A DNA stretch of 64,000 nucleotides from Druceiella hillmani. Taxonomy: Eukaryota > Arthropoda > Insecta > Lepidoptera > Hepialidae. How positions within the stretch are numbered: position 1 is the first letter of the stretch; every line of letters starts with the position of its first letter. Below the pieces are notes generated by a model, which was not told where the DNA came from, made no database searches, and saw only the letters and a program-made list of their open reading frames with translations. The DNA lies in the NCBI GenBank assembly GCA_039881145.1, contig JAYKKI010000006.1, positions 20,954,501 through 21,018,500 of the forward strand, written 5' to 3'. Position numbers and translations under genes: made by a program. This document shows, piece by piece, positions 1 through 12,471 of the stretch.

Positions 1-1669
1 GAAAATGAACTATTCCAGTTTATTTTGAAATCATTTACAGAATTCTTTGGTATTATAATTCCCTCCCTAAGAAAAAGAGCTTTCGATTTCGCTAATGCCA
101 ATTACATAAGGACCCAAAAAATGCCAGGCATGGATTGGTATTTTGATTTTATAGCTAAACACCTTAATATATCACTTAGATGGCCCGAAGTACTTCAATA
201 AACAGAAAAAGGGCATACAACGCCGAAGAAACTAAAGCATTTTTTTTTAATTTAAAAAGGATTATTTTAAAACACAAATTTAATTCAAATGCCATATCCA
301 ATGTTAACGACACTACATCGGTAGATTACGATGAAATAATAAGATTCTTGCACCAAAAGGATTGAAACAAATTGAAAAATTTACAAGTGGTTCCTTGACA
401 GCTGTAATGAGCTGTTTTATATTGCAGTCTTTTATATTCTGCCGTTTTTTCAATTCAAAACCGAAGAAAATGAATGTAATTCTTTAAAAAATAGTAAAAG
501 TAATGAGGTTGCTTGCATTCGGTTAAATAATTGAACCAGTATTCTTAGAATGGCTTCAGCATTTCAAAGAATTTGTAAAACCGTCCACTAACAATCCTAT
601 TCTATTACTTCTTGGTAATCACAAGAGCCACGTAAATCTGAAGGCTTACGAGTATTGCCGCAAGAACTTTTTCCATATTTTGACATTATCTCCCTATACT
701 GTTCACAGGATGCTGCGCTTGGATTTAAACTTTCATGAACTACTAAAAACTACATACAATAGGGAATGCGAATTCCTAATAGTCAATAATCTGTGAGCCA
801 AGATTACAACATAGGATTTATAAGGGCATACGATTCCAAGATTACAGCATACGATATGGCAGGGTTTTACACATAAACTTTCAACTATGCCACAAATATT
901 AAAATACAATAAACGGAGTCAAAAGCACTGGAATTTGTCCAGTAGATCAAGATAAATTTTTAAAAAAATCGTCAGTTTTGGTGATATGACGGCATCAATT
1001 CCACTTGAAAGGTCAGAAGCTAATATTGAAAATTTAAATGACATCGTTAACATTCATACATAAGCCAACCAGGATTTCAAAACGAATTCCTTTCTGTCAG
1101 TGACATTGCTAACCTTGGTACTTTGAGCCAAAGAGAATGTGAAGACCAATTTCTATCGGGTAGTAATTTTATCTATACAGCTGATTATAGTTAAAGAAAA
1201 TCTCAAGATGAATCGCAACTCACAAGTAACATTTTTTAAAAGTTCGATAGTTCAAACCAGCCAGTCCTCTTGTGTACCACTGAGTGAAATAATCAATGTA
1301 CGAACTTTACATTCTAAACGCGTAACAAAAAACTTTCTTTAGTATTTATAGGCACGCCAGAAAAATCAAAATTAGAATAGAAAGAGTGGAAGAAAATCGA
1401 AAGAGAAAGGAAAATTTTGAGACCAAAAAAATGCAATAATCGATTTTAAAATAAAAATAAGAATGCAAGGAAACAAGATCGCCATAATGACGTGAAAAAT
1501 CTTTTTGAATGAAAAGGAAATTGACTATTTTTTCATTTTCTGTCAAGAAAAGTATTGTGTGCCACCCATCGGAGACTGGATAATATATGTAAAATGCGGT
1601 AACTGGGCAAATTAAATTTATTCAGTTCCAACATCGTCCCAAGGCTTTATTTGTTTTTTCTGCAAGTAA
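1..1669 (+). pseudogene. Decayed pogo/Tigger-type DDE transposase, 5' end outside window
   Basis: Successive frames reproduce the order of a pogo/Tigger (CENP-B-like) transposase. Positions 58-198 read as the second helix-turn-helix region, with MPGMDWYFDFIAKH and SLRWPE. Positions 190-320 read on in another frame with AFFFNLKRIILKHKF. Positions 539-632 hold the DDE core with VFLEWLQHFKEFVKPS and LLLLGNHKSH. YDMAG lies at 850-864 and GICPVDQDKF at 930-959. A Cys-rich tail (DWIIYVKCGNWAN, then FICFFCK) ends at a stop at 1,667. Family members normally have Asp where this copy has Gly in LLLLGNH, so a catalytic residue is lost. Stops (for example at 199) and several frameshifts make it a dead relic. 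Family assignment is from motif order recognised by eye; the clade within pogo is uncertain. It lies just outside the left edge of the large duplication and is not repeated in copy 2. Confidence 0.82.
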
Positions 1670-1788
1670 TTTGCGATTTCATTAAGTTAGCCCGTAAATG
1701 TCCCAGACTGTTCGGAATTACCTCAACATTCGTCCACGTTTCCTCATTTACAAGTGTTACGGGTAATAACGGACACGAAAGGTTTTGC
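1670..1788. other. Short spacer between pogo relic and duplication edge
   Basis: I see no feature here. Similarity to the second large copy begins at about 1,789, so the left boundary of the duplicated unit lies at the end of this spacer. Confidence 0.4.
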
Positions 1789-2835
1789 ATTTGACGAAAA
1801 AACAATGTTTTTGAATAATTTCGTAAAATTATTAACGTTTATTTGATGGTTGATTTACCGTATGTTGATAAATAACAAAGTCATTAGTATAATAATAGAA
1901 GTGATAGACTTGTTTCCCTTCAGCGTCCGTAATTCCCGCATCGTTCCCTAGTAGCGATCAATGATTTCATATTAAAAGTGCATTTATTTATTATCGTGCT
2001 CAAATGCGCACCGAAGGATATTTTACAGCTTTTACCTCTCACCAGTAAACCTTTGAAGTGCAATAAAACAGTATAAGGATATCCTTTTTTAACAAGCCAG
2101 CTCTGTTTTATTTAATTCTACAATCCTACTTTTTCATAAAGCTTTTAAGAAACCGCTCAAGGTTCTCGGTTCTTGATAATAACTTTGAGCTTAATACATG
2201 ACAGAAGGAATTGTTTATATCAGTATGGACTACGTATTATAAATGTCTACATAGACTTTATTTTTTCAAGGGATTTTTTTTTAAGAATGTAACGTACATA
2301 GTACAAGTGGAACCTAATAGTAAAAAGTGTTTTGCAAAGAGTTTAAGAAACAAATTAAACTAAGTTACCTTTGAAATCGCATACTCTTAAAATGTTTAGT
2401 ACGAATTAAGTAATACAAGTTTAATATCGTCTAAAAAATGCGTTCTGGCACATTGGACTTTGTTTTGAGTTTTATTGCTTACAAAGTTTAAGAATGAAAA
2501 ATGGTAAATAAAATTTCGTTGTTTTCGTCGCTTCAATTTAAAAATTTTGGGAGGTCCTTTAAAAATAATTGTGTTTAATAATTTGATACATATTATTACG
2601 AATATTTATAGGAAGCATTCGCTTGCAAATAAATTCGTGCATATAGTAATAGAACTGTAGAGGCTGTAGGGCTATAACAAGTGGTCGGACAAATGGATAG
2701 GCATGAAAAAAATTCACTCTAATTTTAGAAATTTGATACACAAGATGTTAATCTACCCTGTTTCAAGGGATATTATGAACACGAAATTAATTATTAATTT
2801 ATTAAATACTTGTTACTCCGTTAATAGATTTTATT

Positions 2836-2950
2836 TCTTTACTTCCTTGTGTAATTATGTATAACTACAAGTTATATAAGGAAGGATGTTATGTATAACT
2901 ACAAATTATACTAAGGAATGCTTGTATAACTACAAGAATTTTATATAATT
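2836..2950. repeat. Short tandem repeat around TGTATAACTACAA
   Basis: Three imperfect copies of a unit of about 35-40 bp centred on TGTATAACTACAA run through this stretch. The counterpart in copy 2 (46,301-46,345) has two copies of a shorter variant (TGTAACTACAAGGAATG). The array has therefore changed copy number since the large duplication. Confidence 0.7.
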
Positions 2951-4079
2951 AATAAATTCCTTGTGGTTATTTTATGTAAATTTTTTTTTTTTGGTTTAAA
3001 ATTTGATTTTTACATTACAAAATTGAGCTATGAAAACCAAGAAAAAACAAATTGAAAAGATCATGTGATTAGAAAGCAGCTTTTGTGTTTATTAAAATTA
3101 TTTAATCATATATTTAACGCTTGCAAGTTTTTTGAGGAATATTCTATTAAAGTCAAGAAACGACTCTATCCTTCGTTAGGTTCTGATTCTAATTTATTTG
3201 CATACGAAGAGTTTAATGTAGGTAATTTGGTTAAAATATAATGGCCAATTACGATGCTAAAGAGCGACACTATGTATTATTATAACTGAGTCATAAAATG
3301 AAACCATAGGCTTGTTAAGCACTATCTATAAAAAGTATCCGAAATATTTTAGAAAAATAAAAACTAATTTTAAAGAAATTAAAACAACCTCAAAATGTAG
3401 ACAGGTGCCTACACCATTTAAAATAACGAAGTAATGAAAATATGAATAACTTAAAAAGAAGAAATAAAAAGTGTTTTAATATGCTCTAATGAATCCAAGT
3501 CAAAAGTAGTTACTAGCCTAAATAGGTAAGTTAACATTTTTTTTTGAGCTTGGTGCCAGCGAAGAAAATTTTCTTGTTTTGTCTTGTATGTAAGGTACTT
3601 GTTTTGTGATGTACGTGTGACATTATGTAGCTGTTATAAACTTAAAAAAAAGCCTATTTAAATTATTATCTACTTTTGATTTGGACTGATTTAGCGCCTA
3701 TTATGAGACTTATTATTTCTTCCTTTTAAGTTAAGCGTATTTTCATTATATCGTTACTTCAAGTGGTGTAAGCACTTACCTACATTTTGAAATGGGTTTA
3801 ATTTTTTTAAATTAATTTTTTTATTAATTTTTAGTTGTAAGTAAGGTTATAAGTAACACTTGTAACATTAGTTAATGTTTTGTTATCAACAATTCGATAG
3901 CTGCATTTATATCGTGTCAACCCTTCAATTATAATCTATATAAACCGTTTTTCTAAATTATAATCTAACTAATACCATAATATTTATTGCACCGTAATAT
4001 TAAACCCCTACACCTACCTATATTAGTATTATTGAGAATTATGAGAATTGCGCAATAAAGTGACAATAATGTCTGGTAA

Positions 4080-4290
4080 CACACTTAACAGTTTACATCT
4101 TAGTAACTACTGAACCGATTTAGATGAAAGTTTTACTGTGCCTTAATGGAAGGTACCAAAGCCAATAAAATGCAATCCTATTATTAGCTTTTCAGAAATA
4201 CGTGGACAAACACATATACAGACACTTAGGAAATTTTGTATATTTGTTTAGAAGGCCTAGTAGTACTAATATATACGAATATTTTGTAAT
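4080..4290. repeat. Unclassified interspersed-repeat fragment
   Basis: This contains the phrase ACTACTGAACCGATTT followed by GATGAAAGTTTTACTGTG. Similar wording is common in decayed insect mobile elements. The counterpart in copy 2 lies at about 47,495-47,770, so it predates the large duplication. No coding remnant or ends are visible. Confidence 0.35.
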
Positions 4291-4794
4291 TCCAATAATA
4301 TTACGTATCTACGGGTCAAATTCATAACTTTCTTCTTTTTAGAAGTCAGTTGATAGTTTGATTTTCCTGCAGTATGTATAAAAACTGATTAAGTTATATA
4401 AAAACTGAATTATATAAAACTGACATATATATAACAACTGATTTACTGGAGAAATATGTTCCTAGTAATTTTACTAAATAAACAATATAAGCGGAACGTT
4501 TCAAACTAAACCTCGTTAACTAAATACTATTTCACCAACTATAAAATACAAGATTTTTTTAAAAATCTATCACTCAGTCATAAATCAAAAGGGGGCCTAA
4601 ACCAATTTTAAAGCTAATATTTTGCGAAGAAATTTCGAGATCATGAAATGGTCCAAGCAACTTCATTTTTTCTACAAAATACACCCTTAACTGACAACAT
4701 TTAATGACAGAAAAGTTGATCAGTTACCAAACAAAAAAAAACGTGCAGACGTTTTTTAGAGTTCTTTACCATCTGTCTGTCTGTCTATCGCAAC

Positions 4795-4885
4795 CGTTTT
4801 TTATAAACTGCTTGTTGTAGAAACTTGGAAGATTGAAATAGAAATAAAACATATTAACTCGGATGTACCTCAACAGCCAAACCTA
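4795..4885 (+). repeat. Dispersed repeat of about 75 bp, member 1
   Basis: This shares a pattern with 7,010-7,085 and 50,495-50,580: GTAGAAACTTG or ATAGAAACTTG, then ATATTAAC followed by CGGAT and a Ca-rich tail. It lies at a different place in the unit from the other two, so it is a separate dispersed copy. Copy 2 lacks the equivalent stretch (about 4,640-4,860). Confidence 0.45.
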
Positions 4886-5188
4886 AAAATGTCGTTATGG
4901 AAAGGTCAGAGAAGGAAAGTATTTGGGTGGGGGGGACAAATTAAGTATTCGACGAAAATTATTTTTTGTCACAAATGTAGTGTGGTATGTCGTTTGAAAG
5001 TTAGTTATAAACGGTTTCAAAAGTATGTTTTCATAACATTATTCAGAGTACTACTAAAAAAATTACAAAAAAATATGTTTCACTCGTCTATTTCCAAAAC
5101 TACTAAATATAAAATTATGGAAATTATTAAACTTCAATAGACAGATGATGTATGGAAATTATTAGATAAATTATGGAAATTACTAAAC

Positions 5189-5371
5189 TTAAGGTATTCC
5201 AAATACTGTTTGCTTGTTGTTCTCCGATGTGTATGTTATAATAAAATATTTGTAGTTAACCGAGCAAATACTCAACACTACTTTCTGAAATATTTTATCT
5301 TTTTGCTCGGGCTTAAGTTTTGAATGTTTTTGCCTCATTATTAGTATTACTGTAAAAAGTCCCCTTTTCAA
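5189..5371 (-). other. Short open frame kept open in both large copies (60 aa here)
   Basis: The minus-strand frame begins MKRGLFTVI and contains SKLKPEQK and CSVNYKYFIITYTSE. The partner at 48,336-48,557 begins with the same nine residues and keeps the same blocks before diverging at its C terminus. No family is recognised and no signal or domain is visible. It may be a relic of an old mobile element or a chance frame; the shared frame is the only sign of constraint. Confidence 0.2.
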
Positions 5372-7009
5372 AAGTTAGCCGTAAAACTAGCCAGATAAAA
5401 ATAGCCAAATTTTTATAAAGCTCTGCTCTATATAGATCAAATTTGTCACGGCATTAAAAAAAGCGTTAGGTTTAAATTGAAATGTCATGGATAACGAAAA
5501 GATTAATACCTATGAAAAAACCGATAAGTAAAAAGCGAATTCAGAATGCATAATTGGTAAAAATATATCGTTCATATACTTATTTAATAAATCTTAAAAC
5601 CACCGCTTTTGTCACTACAGGAATAAAGCTGTGGAAATCCAATTGCGTACGTATGAAACTTTACTGATAGACAGAAATTAATTTATCTTCCTTTCTAGCC
5701 AACAAGTCTTTTATTTCCATATTGATATTTTCCTTTCATTTAGCGTTGAATATACTTAATGTGTTACTATCGATCTTTGACTATATCATTATATGACAAA
5801 ATCTTTATCTCATTTGTGAAACTAAATGTTAATACATGTAAAATTACACAGTAAATTGTAAAAGCATTTCTAATTTGTTTGATATCAATCGGACATCAGT
5901 ATTTGCTTTTAAACGTTACAATATCATTCACCAACGAACTGACAAACACATTTAAGCTTTTTAAGTTTTTTATGCGAGTTTACAGCTCCTTCAATAAAAT
6001 CGTTTTTGAAAAAGGTCCTATAAAATTATAAAACGTGAAAAATTGTCTATAGACTCGCTTTAACACGCTGTTTCAGTTGCATTTTAAACGATGTGTTTCA
6101 GTTGCATTTCGAAGCCCATTTTAATTTACATTGAAATCTATTTGCCCGTAAACAATCGATGGGGTTATCTTCCATTTAAAGCTTGTCAAAGAAATTTAAG
6201 TTTAATTTAATCTCCTTATTTTTATTCAGAAAACCTTACTTCGTTTTCTTTTTGTAAGAGATAATTAAAGTTTTACATCAATACCACTAACACTGAATAT
6301 TATTAGGTATAATGAAACGTGTAGTCAATTTATTGGTTTAAAGTTCAAGGTTCAGGGGTAATAAAACATACGCTACGAAGTTTTTCTCTGAATGGTTTGC
6401 AGAAAACCTAACGTTTTTATTTTATTAAAATCGTTTTCTCGAAAGCGGCTTTAATAAAGTAAATACGATACATTTTTCGATATATGGTTTTCAATTGTCC
6501 GTAAGTTACTCTATTATGAAAATTTTCAACAAAAATAGGTAACGTCAAATTTTGGCGAAATTGTTAAAATTAAGTTCATAGAAATTGAAGTTTAGAATTT
6601 CCTCGCTAGTAAAGGAGAGAAACATATTGTGTTTTTTTAATCCATTATTAATTTTTGTCAGAAAAATAAACAACAGAACACAATGTCAACGATATTTACC
6701 ACAGCGCTGATACATAATCAAATAAAGTACAAAATTTACGTAAAACAGTTTTGAAAAAAATGGAATTTTCTATTTTTCTTTCTCTGCTTTTTCCTTTTTT
6801 TTTGAGGCACATAATCAAAACAGGACGTATTTTTCTTTTCCTTTCACTAATCGTATTAAATTAGTCCCATTGAAATTAAATTTCGTTTGTACAGCAATCA
6901 CGAGTAAGGCAGTTATTTTCACTATTACACAAAGGGGAAAAAAAGAACTCTGATAACAAGCGTGCTAGCTCGTGCGTCTATTTGTTTATCACATTGATTT
7001 TTCTCTGAA

Positions 7010-7085
7010 ACCGTCTGTCATAGAAACTTGCAACATGGTATAGTGGTAAAGTATATTAACCCGGATTTATTTCAATGATTAATAC
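7010..7085 (+). repeat. Dispersed repeat of about 75 bp, member 2
   Basis: Same pattern as 4,795-4,885, with its allelic-position partner in copy 2 at 50,495-50,580. Confidence 0.45.
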
Positions 7086-7192
7086 TCAAAATATTGAAAT
7101 GAAATGTAATTTTTGAGGTAGCAGATCAAGTATTTTTTTTCAACTTCATATGTTTTGTGAGTGAATTAAAGAGCTGTATTATTATAATAATT

Positions 7193-7329
7193 AAATTAGA
7201 GACGTGGTTACTGTTTTATTTTTGGAAATGAGGGCGGTAATTTCTTTGATAGCATTTTCATGAAAATGCTGTCAAAGAAATTACCGCCCTCATTTACATA
7301 AATAAAACAGTAGCTACGTCTCTAAATTT
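7193..7329. repeat. Near-perfect palindrome with arms of about 68 bp and no spacer
   Basis: The centre lies between 7,260 and 7,261 (CATTTTCA|TGAAAATG). Left arm 7,193-7,260 and right arm 7,261-7,329 are complementary with only a few mismatches or small gaps. They include the block GAGGGCGGTAATTTCTTTGA and its complement. Copy 2 (about 50,700-50,757) has only a diverged version of the right arm and no left arm. No target-site duplication is evident, so a template-switch inverted duplication seems likelier than an inserted element. Confidence 0.85.
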
Positions 7330-8554
7330 CATGATTACAATTCACTAAAATTATAGGTCAGTGAAAAGTATATTTCGCAATACATGGAAATTATGACAAA
7401 TAATGTAATGCTTTTTTATAAATTAATAAAAATATTATTCACCCTTAGATACTTATATGCACTCCAGCGTGATCAAAACTCTCGTAATATACACAATATA
7501 TCTATTCGTACTTGACAAGTTTAATTGGGTATGTAGTAATCATGTACATATATCAATAATTCAATTTAGAAATTTGCACTTTGATTTATTTTGATTAAAA
7601 GTTTACACTTTTGTCCTATTTCACAAAAGTGGTGCTGAATTAACCTTAGATTTTTTCTCTTTTATTTCAATGAGAACAACCTTAAGGTTGCAAAATTACA
7701 GATCCTGTGGTAGTCTAATATAAAAATCTAATCACATACAAATTTTCACGACGATCTTGCATTAAGTTAGTGACAAAACACATTTACCTCGTCCGAATTA
7801 AAATAAAGGAGTAAGGTGAAGGTGAAATTTACATTGATGACCTTTTTGATGATCATTAGAGTGAAACCGAGAGTATCCGTGTCAAAGCGAAGTGTACAAA
7901 GCTATTGATCCTGTTTAAAGTATTTGTTTTCGTGTTTGTACAAAATATATTAGATTTAAATAGATTCGGGTTAAGGTAGTGAAATAACCTTGGGCGCGTC
8001 ACTAAGGCTTTGCCGCTGGATATAAGGCAATTTTTCAGAAAATAATTAAGATTATTTTCGGTAGAAAAAATAATATAGCAGATACTTGTTTTCTTATAAT
8101 AACAATAAAGTTAGCCTTTAATTTAATTGTCATTTTCAGTCAGCTTCAACGTATGTATGGCTATTTAAACGAAACTTTAACGAACGTACGTATGGTTATT
8201 TTCCATATTTGTGTTGAAATATTGTTGACTTGAGAAAATTTATACAAATATATCTATGTTTAGGATAAATAATGTTATGTACTTAAAAACTTTGAGATTT
8301 ATAAAACATTGCGGAGGGATGAAAAGATACAAGACCTTAAATTATTTTCATCCTCAGAGTCAAAGGAAACAAATAGTTAACATTTTAAATATTGTAATAA
8401 AAATAATTAACGATACGAGTCCAAGACTGCTGTTCATCCTATTTTGTTGTATTAACGATTATTTGAAATACATTTCTACTTCAAATAAATTGGTGAACTT
8501 CTAATAATTTGGCTCGATGAGATCTATTGGAGAAGAATAGGCAGATCGTCTATA

Positions 8555-8557
<3 letters not shown>

Positions 8558-8602
<45 letters not shown>
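8558..8602. repeat. TA microsatellite
   Basis: An uninterrupted (TA)n tract of about 45 bp. The copy 2 counterpart near 52,066-52,086 is a short CA/TA tract inside otherwise different sequence. Confidence 0.9.
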
Positions 8603-8605
<3 letters not shown>

Positions 8606-9024
8606 GAGTATCCAATACAATCATTTACATAATGAATATACAGAAAAATTAATGTCCGTGACCCATAAACTATTGCCTTTCATACTTCAGTTCGGTCACC
8701 TTGACAATGAAAGTTCATTTCTCATAAGAAGTTTCATTACACATATGGTTTAATATAATAGAAGATTGCACAAAGCTTTTTGAAAGCTTTAATACACATG
8801 AGCTCTGAAAGATATAATATCAAAGTTTTAAAAGCTTACACACGCAATAGCAAACGTAAAAATAAGGTGTGAGATTGAGGGCACACGTAAATGGGCGATC
8901 GATATGCAAAAAAAAAATTTCATAACTTTGAACAAGTATTTATAAATCAATAATTTTAATAAAAATGTTTTATTTTTCGTAGGAAGATATTGAAAAAGAA
9001 AATAGGTTTAAATTGCCGGATTCA

Positions 9025-9206
9025 CTCAAACAAAACATTTTGTTTGTGTGACTCTGTTGAGGTAATAATCTGTAAACCCTTCGATCAATTTAATTAAAAT
9101 TTAAATTGTAGTAAAAATTAATTTATTTATTGGAAAACAATACAAAAATTAAAAAGGAAATACTCTACCGTTCCAAATCCGATGGTATGCAAAGTGTATC
9201 ATCATA
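9025..9206. other. 182-bp block identical between the two large copies
   Basis: Every base from 9,025 to 9,206 matches 52,513-52,694, with mismatches on both sides (9,024 and 9,207). Flanking sequence is clearly more diverged. It contains a hairpin with 9-bp arms (9,027-9,035 and 9,038-9,046) around a 2-nt spacer. No open frame or known RNA is recognised. It could be constrained noncoding DNA, a gene-conversion tract or a recently copied repeat. Confidence 0.85.
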
Positions 9207-9388
9207 TCGTTGGAAAAAATCTCTCGAGTACGCATAGAACTTGCTCAACAAGGGTTTCGTATACATTTATGCCCCTATTAATGTTTAAGGGTACATAATA
9301 TTTCTGTTAAACCCTTCACAAATATTTTTATGTCCCAACATTAATATTTTGCCTACTATATATTTTACAGGCATAAAAGCATGTATCT

Positions 9389-9595
9389 TATTATTTATTT
9401 ACCTCCTTTATCGCAAACAACTGATTTGCTACAAGAGTTTATTAATACGAGAGCAATCTCTTGCAGACAGCCAGAATACCAGTCCAGCCCCGTTCAACTT
9501 GTTACCGAGAATCAAACCCCAATCCTCGCTGTGTACCGCGCCATCAAAGACCGTAGACTTTGTGGTCAACCCAATCCACCACGGTGCCGATGACG
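9389..9595 (-). mobile_element. tRNA-derived SINE relic, copy 1
   Basis: On the minus strand, 9,588-9,576 reads GGCACCGTGGTGG, resembling a Pol III A box. Positions 9,518-9,508 read GGTTTGATTCT, one or two changes from a B box. The boxes are spaced more widely than in a typical tRNA, so the head is degenerate. A body follows and ends in an AAATAAATAA-like tail near 9,400-9,389. G+C is higher than the surroundings. The same element sits at the matching place in copy 2, so it inserted before the large duplication. Open frames across it are by-products. Confidence 0.6.
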
Positions 9596-11399
9596 ATGAC
9601 ATTACGCACATTTCAAAAATTATGACATCTAGAATCAGCGCTACAATAAAAGGTTTTAATAGCTTTGTATTGAGTCCTAAAACCATAATCATTCAATAAT
9701 TTTAGGTTGAATAATTTCGGAAATGGATATAATTTTCCGGATATTTTTCAGTTTGTCTCTGAAGATATGCTACTTAAGACGATATATTCTTGAGACCTTT
9801 TCAACTGGTCCCGTACAATATACGGAATAAAAAGAAAATTCGTATATTTAATTTGCCGCCCTAAAATGTTTCTTGCCTTAAAATTATTCTTTGCATTTTA
9901 TCTTTTGAGATATGTGCGAATTTAAAATGTTTTATTACAATGCCAAAATTCAAACTAATTCTTAGCAAAATTTTTTCGACCGAAAAACAAACGAACATGT
10001 GAATGATTTTAGAATATCTAATAATCCAGATATGTATATCTATCTTGGTTTGGAATAAAATTATTATTGGCATGAAAAACCAGTAAATGAAAACTTCGAA
10101 ATTAGAAAGAAACCTCTCAAACATGTGTGGAGCTCGCACTACGAGGGTTCTATACATATTTAGGCATTTATAAACATATAATGCTACATGATATTTCTAT
10201 TAAACTATATGCAAAATTTTAATTATTTACAGCGCAAATATATTGCCTGTAATATCTTTTACAAAAAATTATATGATGTAACTACAAATTAACGATTTTA
10301 AGATTTTTTTCCATTAGTTGTGTATTAGACCTTTTTTTTCCAAATTTCATGATTCTAGGTTAAAGGAAAGTAAAACCCTATAAGTTTTGATTTATTTGCG
10401 AGTATCGAAATATGGGGCATAAATGGCCGTATTTTTAGGGTTCTTTTTGAGTGCATTGACTTGAAAGCTTGATTTTTTTATAGTTTTAAGGAACTGTAGA
10501 CTTCAGTAAGTGATATTAATTTCATCTTAATACCTCTACGCGCTCTTGAGAAAAAGAGTCTTGATAAACGGAACGAAATGATCCTATAAGGGCTTTTTGC
10601 TTTTAAGGTAGTTTGAAATTTTGGCGTGGATCTAAACCACACATTGTGCAAAATGTATATTTGACAATATTATTTGAGGTTCCTTTTTTAGACTAATATA
10701 TAATTTTCTCGTACACGTTTATGAGTCTTTTAAGGAATTTATGTTGAGCTAAAAAAAATTAAAATTATAAGAAAAATGAATGATGACTAATTCAAAAAAA
10801 TAATGAAAATATAGAATTACGTGGCATATGGTACGAGCAGATTAAATTTGATGTTAATTTCATAGATTCACCTGTTAAGTTTGAATAGAACTCCCACTCA
10901 AAGATTTACTACACTCTTAGGTTCATATAAACATTGAAGGGTACGTAAATTATATATATTATTATAATTTTTCCTGAGTAAACACACTTTCTAGCATATA
11001 TTTCGCAAGCGTAAGAACGACTTGAGGTTCTCCAAACCTAATTTAAACGCATCTCTATAGTTTTCCAGCACATTAGATAATATTTTAGAAAAATAGTAAT
11101 TATAATTAGCTGTTTCGATGCAAATAAGAGGAATATGCTATTAATATTTTTCAGGGCCAAAAATGACAACATAAAATATGTGTACATAAATTAATTCACT
11201 TAATAACTGTTCTAAATATCAAGTTTCTAATTCAAACGACTTATAAGGAAAATGACAGACTTGCGACTGATTTTAAAAAAGTGCTTGAGTAATGTTTTTG
11301 TTTAGTTTTGAAGTAGGAAAACGCTTTTTCCTTGTGAAACATATATGGTCAGTTAGGTTGTAACAATACTGGACCCAGACGCCGGAATTGAATATTTCT

Positions 11400-11600
11400 T
11401 CAGAAAACTAATTGTCTACATGGCGCTTCAAGTGGTGCAGGGACAGGTTTAAGACAAAAGATCACGAGGCGATTTCCAATTCGATGGACGGATTTGATAA
11501 AGACGGTGACAGATACCAGCGTTATGGAGTGCTCTAGAAACACTACCAATCGAACACTACACTACGAACCGAAAGTGGAAACGCATTGTTACAAGAGTAT
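11400..11600 (+). pseudogene. Decayed LINE reverse-transcriptase C-terminal fragment
   Basis: The frame from 11,461 reads ITRRFPIRWTDLIKTV, followed by VMECSRNTTNRTLHYEP. This resembles the C-terminal end of many LINE ORF2 proteins, where an arginine-rich stretch precedes RWTDDIKK and a WxxARDR-like motif. Upstream, WRFKWCRDRFK in another frame fits the region just before it. There is a stop and at least one frameshift. Reverse-transcriptase core motifs are not seen, so this is a 5'-truncated copy. Clade not assigned. Confidence 0.5.
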
Positions 11601-11610
11601 GACAATTAAA

Positions 11611-11632
11611 GACAGAGAGAGAGAGAGAGAGA
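11611..11632. repeat. GA microsatellite
   Basis: About 10 GA units directly downstream of the LINE 3' fragment, consistent with a simple-repeat tail, although that link is inference. Confidence 0.85.
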
Positions 11633-12471
11633 TTGTAATAATGGAATGTCTTTTATGAGGGAGCATTTTTCTTTTGAAGTAAACATCATTTTTATGGTAC
11701 TAATTAAATGTACATATTAATTAAAATTACTGCAGTTTGAAAGTGTCGTTTGGTAAATGCCGCTTATTTCGGCAGAATATTTAATATAACTTAGGCGATA
11801 CAGCGAACACTGAGAGTTTCATTGTCATTTGCCACATGATTCATATTTTAATTATAATTATTACTTAAAACGTTCGTACACTATCAACCAATCGATGGTG
11901 TAACGGTTCATATTCACTTCTGTACCTTTCTGTCATTTCCGGACTTCATTTATAGAATAATTCAACGCGCGAAAACAAGTTTCCGTTACAAAATTGATCA
12001 TTTCAAACTAGTCAAATTGCGGTACTAAATGTAAAAAAGTGAAAAGGGCAAACAAAAATATAGAGTTTAAGATTTATTTAATTTGTATTAAATAGCAGTG
12101 AATGTTAGAGAATAAAGAGATTATACAAAATTTTATTTTCCGAAAATCAACATGTAAAAGATGTGGTGTAAAAAATAAAAATGTTCTATTCATTACGATT
12201 ATTTAGTGTCGTATAGGGTTTCATTATCTGATCCAATATTTTTAAGAATCGGTACATTGTACGAGACTTGTATCGACACAAATGCATCAATAATCAAGAC
12301 GCACGATCAGTCGAACTGAATTATCAACGTCGTTTATGATACAGTGTGACAGATTTATCTGACGATGGCGACAGACGTCGTGAGACTATTTCTGTCTTTT
12401 CACTTCCATGTTGCACTTTAGAACTATAGGCGATATGTAATTACGTTTTGGAAGTTTGGAGGTAGACAGAG

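Noticed and set aside
7193..7329. MITE or DNA transposon with long inverted repeats
   Set aside because: No target duplication is visible, there is no spacer, and one arm exists alone in copy 2. A template-switch palindrome fits better.
9349..9699. 116-codon frame and two other frames at the same place, with a similar 62-codon frame at 52,888-53,076
   Set aside because: They lie across the tRNA-derived SINE. The proteins in the two copies are in different frames and do not align well, while the DNA does.
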